From: an uncultured Lachnospiraceae bacterium
Lineage (GTDB): Bacteria > Bacillota > Clostridia > Lachnospirales > Lachnospiraceae
Length of the DNA: 64,000 nt
NCBI GenBank assembly: GCA_934317005.1
Contig: CAKREB010000002.1
Coordinates: 62,001 to 126,000 of the forward strand
Reading direction: 5' to 3'
The notes beneath the pieces were generated by a model that saw only the letters and a list, made by a program, of their open reading frames with translations, did not search any database and was not told the DNA's origin. This document shows positions 8,838 through 16,690 of this stretch, one piece after another. The stretch's first letter is position 1, and each line of letters starts with the position of its first letter. Made by a program: the position numbers and the translations under genes.

Positions 8838-9665
8838 ATGGATCAGATTTGTATTAAACGGCTGGAGGTTTTTGCAAAGCATGGTGTCTTACCGGAAGAA
8901 AATGCATTGGGACAGAAGTTTTTGATCTCTGTTACGATGTATTGTGATACCAAAAAAGCAGGTACATCTGATGCAATAGCAGATTCTGTCAATTATGCGG
9001 AGGTATCAGCGTTATTAGAGCGCGAAACACAGACAAATGTATTTCATCTTCTGGAAAAACTGGCATGGCATCTGGCAAGAAAAATTTTATTGACATATCC
9101 ACAGATAAAAAAGGTGGACTTAGAAATTGAAAAACCGTGGGCACCGGTACTTTTGCCGATGGAAACGGTTTCGGTAAAGATCAGCCGCTTTTGGAACACT
9201 GCGTATTTAAGTATTGGTTCCAACATGGGAGATAAAAAGGAAAATCTCATACAGGCGATCAGACTTTTAGAAGCAGATGAGGAAACTACTGTTATCCGGC
9301 AGTCAGCTTTCATACAGACGGAGCCATATGGCTACACAGATCAGGATGAGTTCTTAAATGGGGCTTTAGAGCTTCAGACGCTGCGTTCACCGGAAGAGCT
9401 TTTGGAGCTGATCAGACAGATTGAACAGAAGCTGAAAAGAGAGCGGGTGATCCACTGGGGGCCAAGGACGATCGATCTGGATATTATTTTATTTAATGAT
9501 GAGGTGATTCAGACAGAAAAGCTGACCATTCCGCATGTTGAGATGGCAAAAAGGATGTTTGTGTTAGAACCTTTATGCGAAATTGCACCGTATGCAGTGC
9601 ATCCGGTATATCATAAAACGGTAACAGAGTTAAAGGAGCAGCTTGAAAGAGGAGTTTTAGTATAG
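8838..9665 (+). CDS. folK: Bifunctional dihydroneopterin aldolase / HPPK (FolB-FolK fusion)
   Basis: This 275-residue fusion covers two consecutive folate steps. Residues 1-~115 are FolB (KRLEVFAKHGVLPEE, NYAEV, EKPWAPV). Residues ~120-275 are FolK (YLSIGSNMGDKKENL, TEPYGYTDQDEFLNG, WGPRTIDLDIILF), including the RTIDLDI signature. The product is 6-hydroxymethyl-dihydropterin pyrophosphate, the substrate of FolP encoded at 57617. The longest frame begins at 8757, inside the glycosyltransferase gene. The ATG at 8838 is chosen because GAGG lies six bases upstream and FolB homology begins there. Other folate genes are about 47 kb away. Confidence 0.92.
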   Translation: MDQICIKRLEVFAKHGVLPEENALGQKFLISVTMYCDTKKAGTSDAIADSVNYAEVSALLERETQTNVFHLLEKLAWHLARKILLTYPQIKKVDLEIEKPWAPVLLPMETVSVKISRFWNTAYLSIGSNMGDKKENLIQAIRLLEADEETTVIRQSAFIQTEPYGYTDQDEFLNGALELQTLRSPEELLELIRQIEQKLKRERVIHWGPRTIDLDIILFNDEVIQTEKLTIPHVEMAKRMFVLEPLCEIAPYAVHPVYHKTVTELKEQLERGVLV

Positions 9666-9703
9666 CGAAAGCTTCATCAGTGGGATAGATAGGAGAAGTG
9701 CGT

Positions 9704-11935
9704 ATGGCATTAGGACTTTCATATCTGATATTTGGTTTTGCCGTGATCACATTTGTGATGGCATGGAAGGTGCTTCGGACACATTCTCAGAAAAGAGGAG
9801 AACACTATCTTTTCTATTTCTTTTGTATGGGGAGTACGATCTGGAGCTTTGGTTTTGGACTGCTGATCTCGCAGACATCACCGCAAAAGGCATATTATCT
9901 GCGATGCTTTGGTATGATCGGTATGTTCATGTATATGATGTTTGCGACGTTACTTTTGGCACAGTGGAGTGGGATTACGAATCATGCCATTAAGCTGGTA
10001 AAGTATTTTCCGTTGGTCGGTATTGTGTTGTATCCTGTGACGATCCAGAGGAGTATCATCTTGTTTCATCTGTCAAAGTATGGGATGAGCTACACATTTG
10101 CTCCGGGTATGGCAAGTAATCTATATTCATTGTATTGTCTGATCACTGCGGCAGGAATGGCATATCTGGGCCTTCGTATGTGTTTTGACAAACGGCGCAA
10201 GGCAATCCGTGTGTTTGGAAAAAAGCTTATACTTTGTGAGTTTGTTATATTGTTTGGTATGATTTTTGATACAATCTTACCGATGTTTGGAATGGGAGCA
10301 TTTCCCGGAAGCACGATTACGCAGTTTCTTGGTGTTTTACTGATGTATCAGGCATATTTCTTTTATCAGAGAAACTGTGTGACCTTAAACAACATGTCCG
10401 AGTTTGTGTACTATTCTGTAGAAACACCGGTTCTGATCTATGATGAACAGGTGCATTTAAAAATTGCCAACAGAAATGCCATCGAATTTTTGCAGATTCC
10501 GGAGGATTTTGAACAGGTTGCGCTTTCTGATATGTTTGAAGTGGATAAAAATGTACTGGATATACAGACTGCGCGTATCAAGTTTGATGTGCACTGCAAG
10601 GTAAATGATGCTTATTGCCGTCTGGTGATTAACAAGATATTTGATCAGTATCGGGAAGTGCTTGGATATATTATCATTGTAGATGATCTGACAGACCAGA
10701 TGAAGGTGATTAAGGAGTTACAGGAAGCAAGGCAGCATGCAGATATGGCAAATCGGGCAAAGACCAGCTTCCTTACAAAAATGAGTCACGAAATACGGAC
10801 ACCGTTAAATACGGTTCTGGGTATGGATGAGATGATCCTGCGTGAAACAACTTCAGATAAGGTGGCAGAATATGCAGAGTATATCCGAAGCTCCGGAACT
10901 GTTCTTTTGGGACTGATCAATGATATTTTGGATCTGTCGAAGCTGGAATCCGGCAGGAATCGTCTGATTGAAAATGACTATTGTCTGGCGGATGTGCTGC
11001 GGGATATATTAAATATCGTAGCTTTAAAACGCAAGGAAAAGGGGCTGGAGCTGTGTCTGGATATTGCAAAAGACGTACCGGCGTGGTTGTATGGTGATGA
11101 ACTGCGTGTCAAGCAGATTGTTACAAATGTTATGAACAATGCCGTAAAATATACAGAGAAGGGTGCTATTTCGTTAAAGGTTCATTGGAAGCCAATGGAC
11201 GAGGAAACGATAGAACTGTGTATTCAGGTGGCAGATACGGGAAGAGGAATACGCAAAGAAGATATGGATCGTCTGTTTGCACCATTTGAAAGACTGGATG
11301 AAAAAGAAACCCGTATGATAGAAGGAACCGGTCTGGGACTTGCTATCACGAAGGATCTGGTGGAAATGATGGGTGGAAAGATGGAAGTGGAAAGCGAATA
11401 CGGAAAAGGTTCTGTCTTTTCGATTATTTTTCCGCAAAAAGTTGCCATGTGGCTGCCGATTGGAACGTTTCAGCAGTCAAAGGAAATGGCAGAACCGAAA
11501 CGTCATAAAAGAGAAAAGAATGTCGGACGTCTGGAAGCACCTGATGTGCGTATCTTAGTCGTAGATGACACACCGTCGAATCTTATGATCATTCAGGGAC
11601 TTTTAAAACGTACAAAGATTAAAGTAGATCTGGCAAAAAGTGGGAGAGATGCTCTTCGCATGATTGATAAGAAGCAGTATCAGATCATCTTCCTCGACCA
11701 TATGATGCCGGAGATGGACGGCATTGAAACCTTTCATGCGATCAAAGGACGAAAAGACAATCCAAACGCAGCAGTTCCGATTATTGCCCTGACGGCAAAT
11801 GCGATATTGGGAGCAAAAAAGGATTATCTGGAAGCAGGATTTACCGATTACCTGTCGAAACCGGTCGATGGGGAAACGTTAGAAAAAATGATCATGAAAT
11901 ATTTACCGGAAGGGATGTATACGATACAATATTAA
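9704..11935 (+). CDS. Membrane hybrid sensor histidine kinase with receiver domain
   Basis: This 743-residue hybrid kinase has about seven membrane helices in the first ~230 residues (7TM sensor type), a PAS-like segment (~235-340), a dimerisation/phosphoacceptor domain with His362 in MSHEIRTPLN, an ATPase domain (NVMNNAVKYTEKG, DTGRGI, GTGLGLAI) and a C-terminal receiver. Asp665 in FLDHMMPEMDG is the predicted receiver phosphorylation site. The ATG at 9704 follows AGGAGA by seven bases, better than the GTG at 9698. No output domain or partner regulator is encoded nearby. The adjacent flagellar locus is suggestive, but a link is speculation. Confidence 0.9.
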   Translation: MALGLSYLIFGFAVITFVMAWKVLRTHSQKRGEHYLFYFFCMGSTIWSFGFGLLISQTSPQKAYYLRCFGMIGMFMYMMFATLLLAQWSGITNHAIKLVKYFPLVGIVLYPVTIQRSIILFHLSKYGMSYTFAPGMASNLYSLYCLITAAGMAYLGLRMCFDKRRKAIRVFGKKLILCEFVILFGMIFDTILPMFGMGAFPGSTITQFLGVLLMYQAYFFYQRNCVTLNNMSEFVYYSVETPVLIYDEQVHLKIANRNAIEFLQIPEDFEQVALSDMFEVDKNVLDIQTARIKFDVHCKVNDAYCRLVINKIFDQYREVLGYIIIVDDLTDQMKVIKELQEARQHADMANRAKTSFLTKMSHEIRTPLNTVLGMDEMILRETTSDKVAEYAEYIRSSGTVLLGLINDILDLSKLESGRNRLIENDYCLADVLRDILNIVALKRKEKGLELCLDIAKDVPAWLYGDELRVKQIVTNVMNNAVKYTEKGAISLKVHWKPMDEETIELCIQVADTGRGIRKEDMDRLFAPFERLDEKETRMIEGTGLGLAITKDLVEMMGGKMEVESEYGKGSVFSIIFPQKVAMWLPIGTFQQSKEMAEPKRHKREKNVGRLEAPDVRILVVDDTPSNLMIIQGLLKRTKIKVDLAKSGRDALRMIDKKQYQIIFLDHMMPEMDGIETFHAIKGRKDNPNAAVPIIALTANAILGAKKDYLEAGFTDYLSKPVDGETLEKMIMKYLPEGMYTIQY

Positions 11936-11997
11936 AATTGGCGTAGTTTGGGATAGAAGGAGTAAAACAGAGTGTTTTGGTAAGAATAAGATAGAGA

Positions 11998-12051
11998 GCA
12001 CAAGTGAGAAATGAACTAGGAAACACATTTTTCACTTGTGCTTTTCTTTTT
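11998..12051 (+). terminator. Intrinsic terminator of the kinase gene
   Basis: A 16-bp stem (GCACAAGTGAGAAATG and its near-complement) with a 12-nt loop is followed by a T-rich tract (12042-12051). It insulates the kinase from the invertible segment. Between it and 12175 no gene was seen. Confidence 0.85.
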
Positions 12052-12175
12052 GGCAAAAATCATATCAGATCCTTTGTGGCAGGGAATGAAAGATGCTTTT
12101 GTTCCTAAGAAAATGTGATGTGGATATATCGCTAAATGCAGCGGATTTATGTGAGATTTTGAACAAACAAAAAGA

Positions 12176-12203
12176 ATGCAACAATCTTTATAAAATGTTG
12201 CAT
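12176..12203 (+). repeat. Left inverted repeat / recombination site
   Basis: This 28-bp site has 8-bp arms ATGCAACA and TGTTGCAT around an asymmetric 12-bp core, ATCTTTATAAAA. The reverse complement matches 13068-13095 base for base. Such arms plus an asymmetric crossover region are typical of tyrosine recombinase sites. Confidence 0.9.
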
Positions 12204-12220
12204 TCTTTGTTACACATTTT

Positions 12221-12248
12221 ATATCGGAGTGTTTTTTCAAAAACTTTA
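12221..12248 (-). promoter_or_regulatory. Sigma-28 (FliA/SigD)-like promoter inside the invertible segment
   Basis: On the minus strand TAAA (12248-12245) is followed after 17 nt by CCGATAT (12227-12221). This fits the motility sigma consensus TAAA-N14-16-GCCGATAt, with only the first G of the -10 replaced by T. Transcription would start near 12214 and run left through the left repeat, away from csrA. After inversion it would run right into csrA and flagellin. Confidence 0.65.
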
Positions 12249-12302
12249 TAGGTAAAATCAAAATTTTTTTCTAACTTTTTAAATTTCCATTCTATAAAGA
12301 TC

Positions 12303-12365
12303 AGGGTGTCAAAAGGTAGCAATTTGACGAAGTTGTATAAAGAAAGTACTACCTTTTGCCACCCT
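12303..12365. repeat. 17-bp inverted repeat with 29-nt loop after the recombinase gene
   Basis: AGGGTGTCAAAAGGTAG (12303-12319) and its complement (12349-12365) differ at one base. The hairpin directly follows the recombinase stop on the minus strand, but no T run follows it. It may be a terminator that separates the recombinase from the outward promoter, or a binding site. The loop also holds a TTGACG-N17-TACTAC promoter-like match on the plus strand. Confidence 0.6.
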
Positions 12366-12369
12366 AATC

Positions 12370-12948
12370 CTATAAATTAATATGCAAAAAGACGGAATCC
12401 TTGTCATCCTGATCGATGCCAAGATAGCGTTTTGTAATCTGAAAATCAGAATGATTAAAGATAAACATCAGGACAACCGGATCTGTTCCAGCTGCCCATG
12501 CATGGTATCCAAATGTCTTGCGCAGGGAATGGCAGCTGATATTTTCAGGAAGCTGTAGCTTATGGCAGGCATCTTTGATGATGCGGTAAACCTGGGAGCG
12601 TGAAAGCGGCTTTTGAGGATCACGCCCGGAGAAGATAAAGTGTTCGGGTGCTATGGAAGACAGACTGCTTTGATATATTTTTAACGCATCGATAACGCTT
12701 TCATTCATGGCAATGACATTTTCTTTGCCGGTCTTATGCTCTGTTACCACGATGTGATTACGGAATTGTTTCAGATTAAACTGATATACATCATTCCAGG
12801 TAAGCGTTAAGATATCACCAATTCGCAAAGCTGTGTTGATACCAATGACAAAAATAGCATAGTTTCTAAAGTTCTTTTGTTCTTTCAGATAATAGTTTTT
12901 GATAGCAGAGATTGCTTTCTGATCTTTGATTGGTTGTGTAGTAGCCAT
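12370..12948 (-). CDS. Small tyrosine recombinase (FimB/FimE-like invertase)
   Basis: This 192-residue protein is little more than a catalytic domain, the size of FimB/FimE-type invertases. All expected active-site residues are present: Arg42 (ALRIGDI), Lys72 (HKTGKEN), His140 and Arg143 (CHSLRKTFG), His166 (FNHSDFQ) and the nucleophile Tyr175 (KRYLGI). The ATG at 12948 follows AAAGGGAG. An upstream in-frame ATG would add 28 unconserved residues. A TTGAAA ... TATAAC promoter-like pair lies between it and the right repeat. Flanked by perfect inverted repeats and next to csrA-fliC, it most likely catalyses inversion of its own segment. Confidence 0.92.
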   Translation of the reverse strand: MATTQPIKDQKAISAIKNYYLKEQKNFRNYAIFVIGINTALRIGDILTLTWNDVYQFNLKQFRNHIVVTEHKTGKENVIAMNESVIDALKIYQSSLSSIAPEHFIFSGRDPQKPLSRSQVYRIIKDACHKLQLPENISCHSLRKTFGYHAWAAGTDPVVLMFIFNHSDFQITKRYLGIDQDDKDSVFLHINL

Positions 12949-13067
12949 ATATTTCTCCCTTTCTCGTATTTCACGCACGAATCTGCAGCTGTTCTGAAAA
13001 GGGCAGTTATAGGTTTGTGCGTATTTTTTCAATGATACATAACTATTTTATTAGGAATTAGTCGGTC

Positions 13068-13095
13068 ATGCAACATTTTATAAAGATTGTTGCAT
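13068..13095 (-). repeat. Right inverted repeat / recombination site
   Basis: This is the exact reverse complement of 12176-12203, 28 of 28 bases. It lies 92 bp before the csrA start. The interval 13096-13187 shows no convincing promoter of its own, so csrA probably depends on transcription crossing this repeat. Confidence 0.9.
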
Positions 13096-13187
13096 GGCTT
13101 TTTTCGTATGGTAGGCAGAGAAAGAGGAAGAAAATCTTTCGTCTGATGGCAAGGAGGCAGAAAAGCACAACACAAGGAGGTAGCAGA

Positions 13188-13439
13188 ATGTTAAATCTGA
13201 CAATTAAGGCAGGAGAGTATTTTACGATTGGTGATGACATCAAGGTGGTCATCGTAGGTGGTACCAGAAATCATTATCGCGTGATGGTGGATGCACCGAG
13301 AAGCTATGACATCGTGCGTGGGCAGGTCTTAGAAAGAAACGCGGCAACAAGGGAAGAAAAGGAAAAGCTTCCAAAGTATTATCCGGAGCCGGAGCTTTCC
13401 AAGGAGGACATGAAGCGCATTATGGCAAAGCGGCGATAG
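13188..13439 (+). CDS. csrA: CsrA-type RNA-binding regulator
   Basis: This 83-residue protein matches CsrA over its first ~55 residues (LTIKAGEYFTIGDDIKV, VMVDAPRSYDIVRGQVLERN). CsrA dimers bind GGA motifs in mRNA leaders and in Bacillus repress flagellin translation. The Arg of the fifth strand (VRGQ) is kept, but the position-6 Arg of the usual LTR start is Ile here. A charged ~25-residue tail (KEKLPKYYPEPELSKED) extends the usual length. The ATG at 13188 follows AAGGAGG by seven bases. Flagellin lies 220 nt downstream. No fliW, its usual antagonist, lies in this window. Confidence 0.82.
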   Translation: MLNLTIKAGEYFTIGDDIKVVIVGGTRNHYRVMVDAPRSYDIVRGQVLERNAATREEKEKLPKYYPEPELSKEDMKRIMAKRR

Positions 13440-13531
13440 GGGTATGTGGTAATACTTTGCAGAGTAACCTAGGGCTTTGCAATTTATTATAAACGAACGC
13501 AAGTTCACAACCATCAATATCCACAACGATT

Positions 13532-13584
13532 CCTTTCTGTATCGGAAATGGTACAGAAAGGGAATGTGAGTACACGGAATGTAC
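13532..13584 (+). promoter_or_regulatory. Flagellin leader: two hairpins presenting GGA (putative CsrA sites)
   Basis: Hairpin 1 (13532-13561) pairs CCTTTCTGTA with TACAGAAAGG around a loop containing CGGAA. Hairpin 2 (13570-13584) pairs GTACA with TGTAC around CGGAA, close to the CsrA consensus RUACARGGAUGU. A third GGA lies in the Shine-Dalgarno sequence at 13646. This matches the known architecture of CsrA-repressed flagellin leaders. Upstream, TAAA (13490) and CCATCAAT (13511) could be a poor sigma-28 promoter. Confidence 0.6.
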
Positions 13585-13659
13585 GAGGATGGAGATGGAA
13601 ACTCAAAAATTACCGTCATAGGATGGGCGGCAAAATAACAAACACGGAGGTATAATATT

Positions 13660-15279
13660 ATGATTATTCAGCACAATATGCAGGCAGCAAATGCCAACAG
13701 AATGTTAGGAAAGGTCGTAACAGACCAGTCAAAGTCAACAGAGAAGTTATCTTCAGGCTACAGAATCAACCGTGCAGCAGATGATGCAGCAGGTCTTTCT
13801 ATCAGCGAGAAGATGAGAAGCCAGATTCGTGGTTTGAATCAGGCATCTACTAATGCACAGGATGGTATCTCATTGATCCAGACAGCAGAAGGTGCACTTG
13901 GTGAGTCACACTCTATCCTTCAGAGAATGCGTGAGTTATCTGTACAGGCAGCTAACGGTACAGAGACAGATGACGACAGACAGGCAGTTCAGGATGAGAT
14001 CAGCCAGCTTCAGGAAGAGCTGACAAGAATCTCTGAGACAACAGAGTTTAATACAATGAAGCTTCTGGATGGTTCTTTAGGTGGAAGCGCATCTACTACA
14101 AGTGCTGGTCCTAAGTTTGGTATAGTGGATAGCACATTGGGTGGGGCTTTGGTTACCTCAAATGTTAAAGGAATAAAAGTAACAACATCTACTTCAAATG
14201 CTACACAGGCAGGTCAGGAAACTGCGATTTGGAATGAGGCTGGTACAGAGTTAAAGTTAAATCTTGTAGCAGATAAGGTTTACAATCAGACTGACATTGA
14301 CAAATTAATTTCTAATGCAAAACAGGAGGATAGTACATCAACTGGAACACCGGCAACTGTAACTATTACATTAAAAAATGGTGTTCTTACTGCAGGAGCA
14401 GATGGTAAAACTACAGCAGGTACAGCAACCGTAGGAGGAGCCAAAGCAACAGCAGATGCTGTACAAATTACAGGTGGCTTTGTTGGGGCAGACCATATTA
14501 AGTTTACATCAAATAAATATGGTGCAGAATTTAATGATACAACGATTGATGTTGTATTTGATAAAGCAGACGGTAAAGAAGAAGTTACAGGAAATGGACC
14601 AACATATGATGCTACAAATGGTGTAACTAATGGAGCATATACAATACATCTTGCTGCAGGAAAGGAGTATTCTGCAGAGGATATTGAAGATATTATGTCA
14701 AAAGCAGGTTTAGATTTTGATGTAACATTGAGCGGAGCAACTCCGGATGATCCAAATACGTTGTTTGCTACAAGTACAGCGACTGCAGTAGGTCAGACAA
14801 CTTTAGCAAATGGTGCAGGTCTTGGAAGCGAAAAGGCACTTTTTGGACAGGAAGGTTATGAAAATGCTTCTTCATCTGCAGCAGGCATTACGCTTCAGAT
14901 CGGTGCAAACGAAGGTCAGACAATGTCATTCTCTATCGGTGATATGAGTGCCCGTTCTCTTGGCGTGGATGGCAACAAGGTTGATCTCTCTACACAGGGT
15001 GGTGCACAGAAGGCAACTACAACAATTGATGCAGCTATCAAGACAGTTTCTCAGGCAAGAGGTCGTATGGGTGCTGTTCAGAACAGATTAGAGCATACAA
15101 TTTCTAATCTTGATACAGCTTCTGAGAATACACAGACAGCTGAGTCTCGTATCCGTGACGTTGATATGGCAGAAGAGATGGTTACATACTCAAAGAACAA
15201 TATCTTACAGCAGGCTGCACAGTCTATGCTTGCACAGGCAAACCAGTCTACTCAGGGTGTTCTTTCACTCTTACAGTAA
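13660..15279 (+). CDS. fliC: Flagellin
   Basis: This 539-residue protein is the flagellar filament subunit, exported through the flagellar type III apparatus without a signal peptide. The conserved N-terminal D0/D1 region (~1-143; NRMLGKVVTDQSKSTEKLSS, AADDAAGLSISEKMRSQIRG) and C-terminal region (~430-539; ESRIRDVDMAEEMV, QSMLAQANQ) are intact. The ~280-residue centre is Thr/Ala/Gly-rich, low in conservation and surface exposed. GGAGG precedes the ATG by nine bases. A strong terminator follows. Expression is probably governed by CsrA on its leader and by the upstream invertible promoter. Confidence 0.97.
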   Translation: MIIQHNMQAANANRMLGKVVTDQSKSTEKLSSGYRINRAADDAAGLSISEKMRSQIRGLNQASTNAQDGISLIQTAEGALGESHSILQRMRELSVQAANGTETDDDRQAVQDEISQLQEELTRISETTEFNTMKLLDGSLGGSASTTSAGPKFGIVDSTLGGALVTSNVKGIKVTTSTSNATQAGQETAIWNEAGTELKLNLVADKVYNQTDIDKLISNAKQEDSTSTGTPATVTITLKNGVLTAGADGKTTAGTATVGGAKATADAVQITGGFVGADHIKFTSNKYGAEFNDTTIDVVFDKADGKEEVTGNGPTYDATNGVTNGAYTIHLAAGKEYSAEDIEDIMSKAGLDFDVTLSGATPDDPNTLFATSTATAVGQTTLANGAGLGSEKALFGQEGYENASSSAAGITLQIGANEGQTMSFSIGDMSARSLGVDGNKVDLSTQGGAQKATTTIDAAIKTVSQARGRMGAVQNRLEHTISNLDTASENTQTAESRIRDVDMAEEMVTYSKNNILQQAAQSMLAQANQSTQGVLSLLQ

Positions 15280-15319
15280 TTATTTCTTATGCAAGGTTTC
15301 ATTTATCCAAATGGGGCAT

Positions 15320-15364
15320 AAAAAAGAAGCGGAGTGCATTGTTTTGGCACTTCGCTTCTTTTTT
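15320..15364 (+). terminator. Flagellin terminator
   Basis: An A-rich left arm (AAAAAAGAAGCGGAGTGC) pairs with GCACTTCGCTTCTTTTTT. This long stem with a terminal T run closes the csrA-fliC unit. Confidence 0.9.
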
Positions 15365-15371
15365 ATGTGAC

Positions 15372-15410
15372 AGGAAATTGCTCATATAGCGGTGGATACC
15401 AACAAAAATC
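15372..15410 (+). repeat. Degraded copy of the 92-bp repeat family
   Basis: The stretch GAAATTGC ... ATAGCGGTGGATACCAACAA resembles the left part of the 92-bp unit, most closely the copy at 16612. The two hairpins are lost. No clear gene was seen between here and 15531; a 78-codon minus-strand frame at 15363-15599 cannot be supported. Confidence 0.4.
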
Positions 15411-15531
15411 ATTTTGCAATTCTTGCAGAGAGAATACGTTGATATTCACTTTTTTGTACGACAAAAGTAGGCGATAAAAGCTCTTTTTTGTATTATTATG
15501 CCTGTCTATGTGAGAAATAACCACAAAAATA

Positions 15532-15698
15532 CTAGTACAGCGAATATTAAGTAATTGGTAGTTTGACTTGCTTATTTTCCTGAGAGTACTACTCCCCAAG
15601 CCTCGACGTAGCCACCGCTACGCCTGCGTTTGTGAAGTAGCACTCTCAGAAAAATCTTCTGCGCCAAACTATCCAAAACTTAATTTTCGCTGTACTAG
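15532..15698. repeat. 167-bp foldback (MITE-like) repeat, copy 1
   Basis: The element starts CTAGTACAGCGAATATTAAG and ends with the near-perfect complement, ending GCTGTACTAG. Inner segments also pair (TTGGTAGTTTG with CAAACTATCCAA, GAGAGTACTACT with AGTAGCACTCTC, CGTAGC with GCTACG), so nearly the whole element folds into one imperfect hairpin. Copy 2 at 58954-59120 has the same length and differs at about six positions by my reading. Confidence 0.9.
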
Positions 15699-16283
15699 GC
15701 TAACTAAAAAAGCCTGTTATAAATTTTTTCCACATCATAATCTGGTGCAAATTCCTTTGCAGTATCACAGATATTTTGGATTACTGTTTCATCTTCTTCT
15801 AACGCATCAGCAATTTCGGCAACTGATTTATTTTTTTGAAGCTTTTTGACGGTTAATTGAATTAATTTTAGAAAATTGCCTTTTTCAATTCCGGTTTTAA
15901 TGCCTTTTTGTATACCTTCTTGATAAGATTCATCTCGTTCCTGCTGAATATGCTTTTCCTCATCATAATAAAATAAACTCATACGCAAAACCTCCGCACG
16001 ATTTTTACGAAGAAAGTCTGCCAATACATTCTTCGCAATACATTCGTCAATTGCATGTTCGACTGCAACAGCAAAAGGTTCTGATGCCTGATATTTGCGG
16101 ACAGTATCAATATAGATTGCATACTGTTGTAGCGTTGGACATTTTTCGAGAAGTGACTGGTTATGCCCATAGTTAATGTTTATCACTTCTATGGTCAGTT
16201 CTAAAGCAATATCATCCGATTTATGCTCATATGCATCTGACAATCGCATTTTATATCGTTCCGGAACCTTTTCTACTGTTGAT

Positions 16284-16408
16284 TTTCTAAACTCACGAAT
16301 CCGTGCTATCGCACTTTTCATCCTGCTACGCAGGATATTCGCTCGTTAATGTTGCAAGAAAAACAAATGTCTGCGTTGCAGCCGCTTGTTTTTCTCTTTG
16401 CAACATTA
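16284..16408. repeat. ~120-bp foldback element inserted in the Rpn gene
   Basis: It contains a 60-nt hairpin (16348-16407; AATGTTGCAAGAAAAACAA with its near-complement) and a second hairpin TCCTGCTACGCAGGA (16321-16335). Its borders are inferred from where Rpn-family homology stops (after PEPRFVVF) and resumes (KSTVEKVPERY), so they are good to about 10 bp. No second copy was seen in the window. Confidence 0.65.
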
Positions 16409-16611
16409 GAATACCACAAATCTTGGCTCGGGCAAAGTGATTTGTTTTTTGCCGTATAAGTTTTTGTCTATTACAAGTGCGGAATAGACGCAGGCAACAT
16501 AAAACAGATCGCGCAGTGGCATATTGGGATTGATTGTTGATTGATGTTCATAGAGCATGAGTTGTGAACAGATAATAAACGCAACATCATTTTCACGTGA
16601 TAGAAAATTGC

Positions 16612-16690
16612 TAGTATAGTGGTGGTGTACCAACAAGAATTTCGAAGAAATTCTTGCTGGGGCACAAGCGCTGGCGGTGCCCTTTTTCAT
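16612..16690 (+). repeat. 92-bp family repeat inserted in the Rpn gene
   Basis: It keeps the perfect CAAGAATTTC-GAA-GAAATTCTTG hairpin and the GC hairpin (GGGCACAAGCGCTGGCGGTGCCC) of the units at 1-184. It interrupts the Rpn frame between YMG and NDVAF, evidence that the family moves or has moved. Confidence 0.85.

Larger units (their letters stand above)
12176..13095. mobile_element. Probable invertible DNA segment (flagellar phase switch)
   Basis: The 920-bp segment is bounded by perfect 28-bp inverted repeats (12176-12203 and 13068-13095). It contains, from left to right, a sigma-28-like promoter facing left, a 17-bp hairpin and a FimB-sized tyrosine recombinase gene facing left. Just outside the right repeat lie csrA and flagellin. 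Flipping the segment would place the promoter at about 13023-13050 facing csrA and fliC. This arrangement of self-encoded recombinase, site pair with asymmetric core and outward promoter is that of an invertible promoter. The present orientation reads as promoter-off for csrA/fliC. Inversion itself is inferred. Confidence 0.8.

Noticed and set aside
13541..13549. Sigma-28 -10 box (CCGATA on the minus strand) in the flagellin leader
   Set aside because: It points the wrong way, has no TAAA at the right distance and lies in the loop of the leader hairpin.
15363..15599. 78-codon minus-strand frame (VVISHIDRHNNTKKSFY)
   Set aside because: It partly covers the foldback repeat and a degraded 92-bp repeat. 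No family could be recognised, so it is left unannotated.
15568..15849. 93-codon frame with LPKPRRSHRYACVCEVALSE, also found at 58879-59187
   Set aside because: Both frames lie on the two copies of the 167-bp foldback repeat. The shared protein sequence is just the translated repeat, with no start context.
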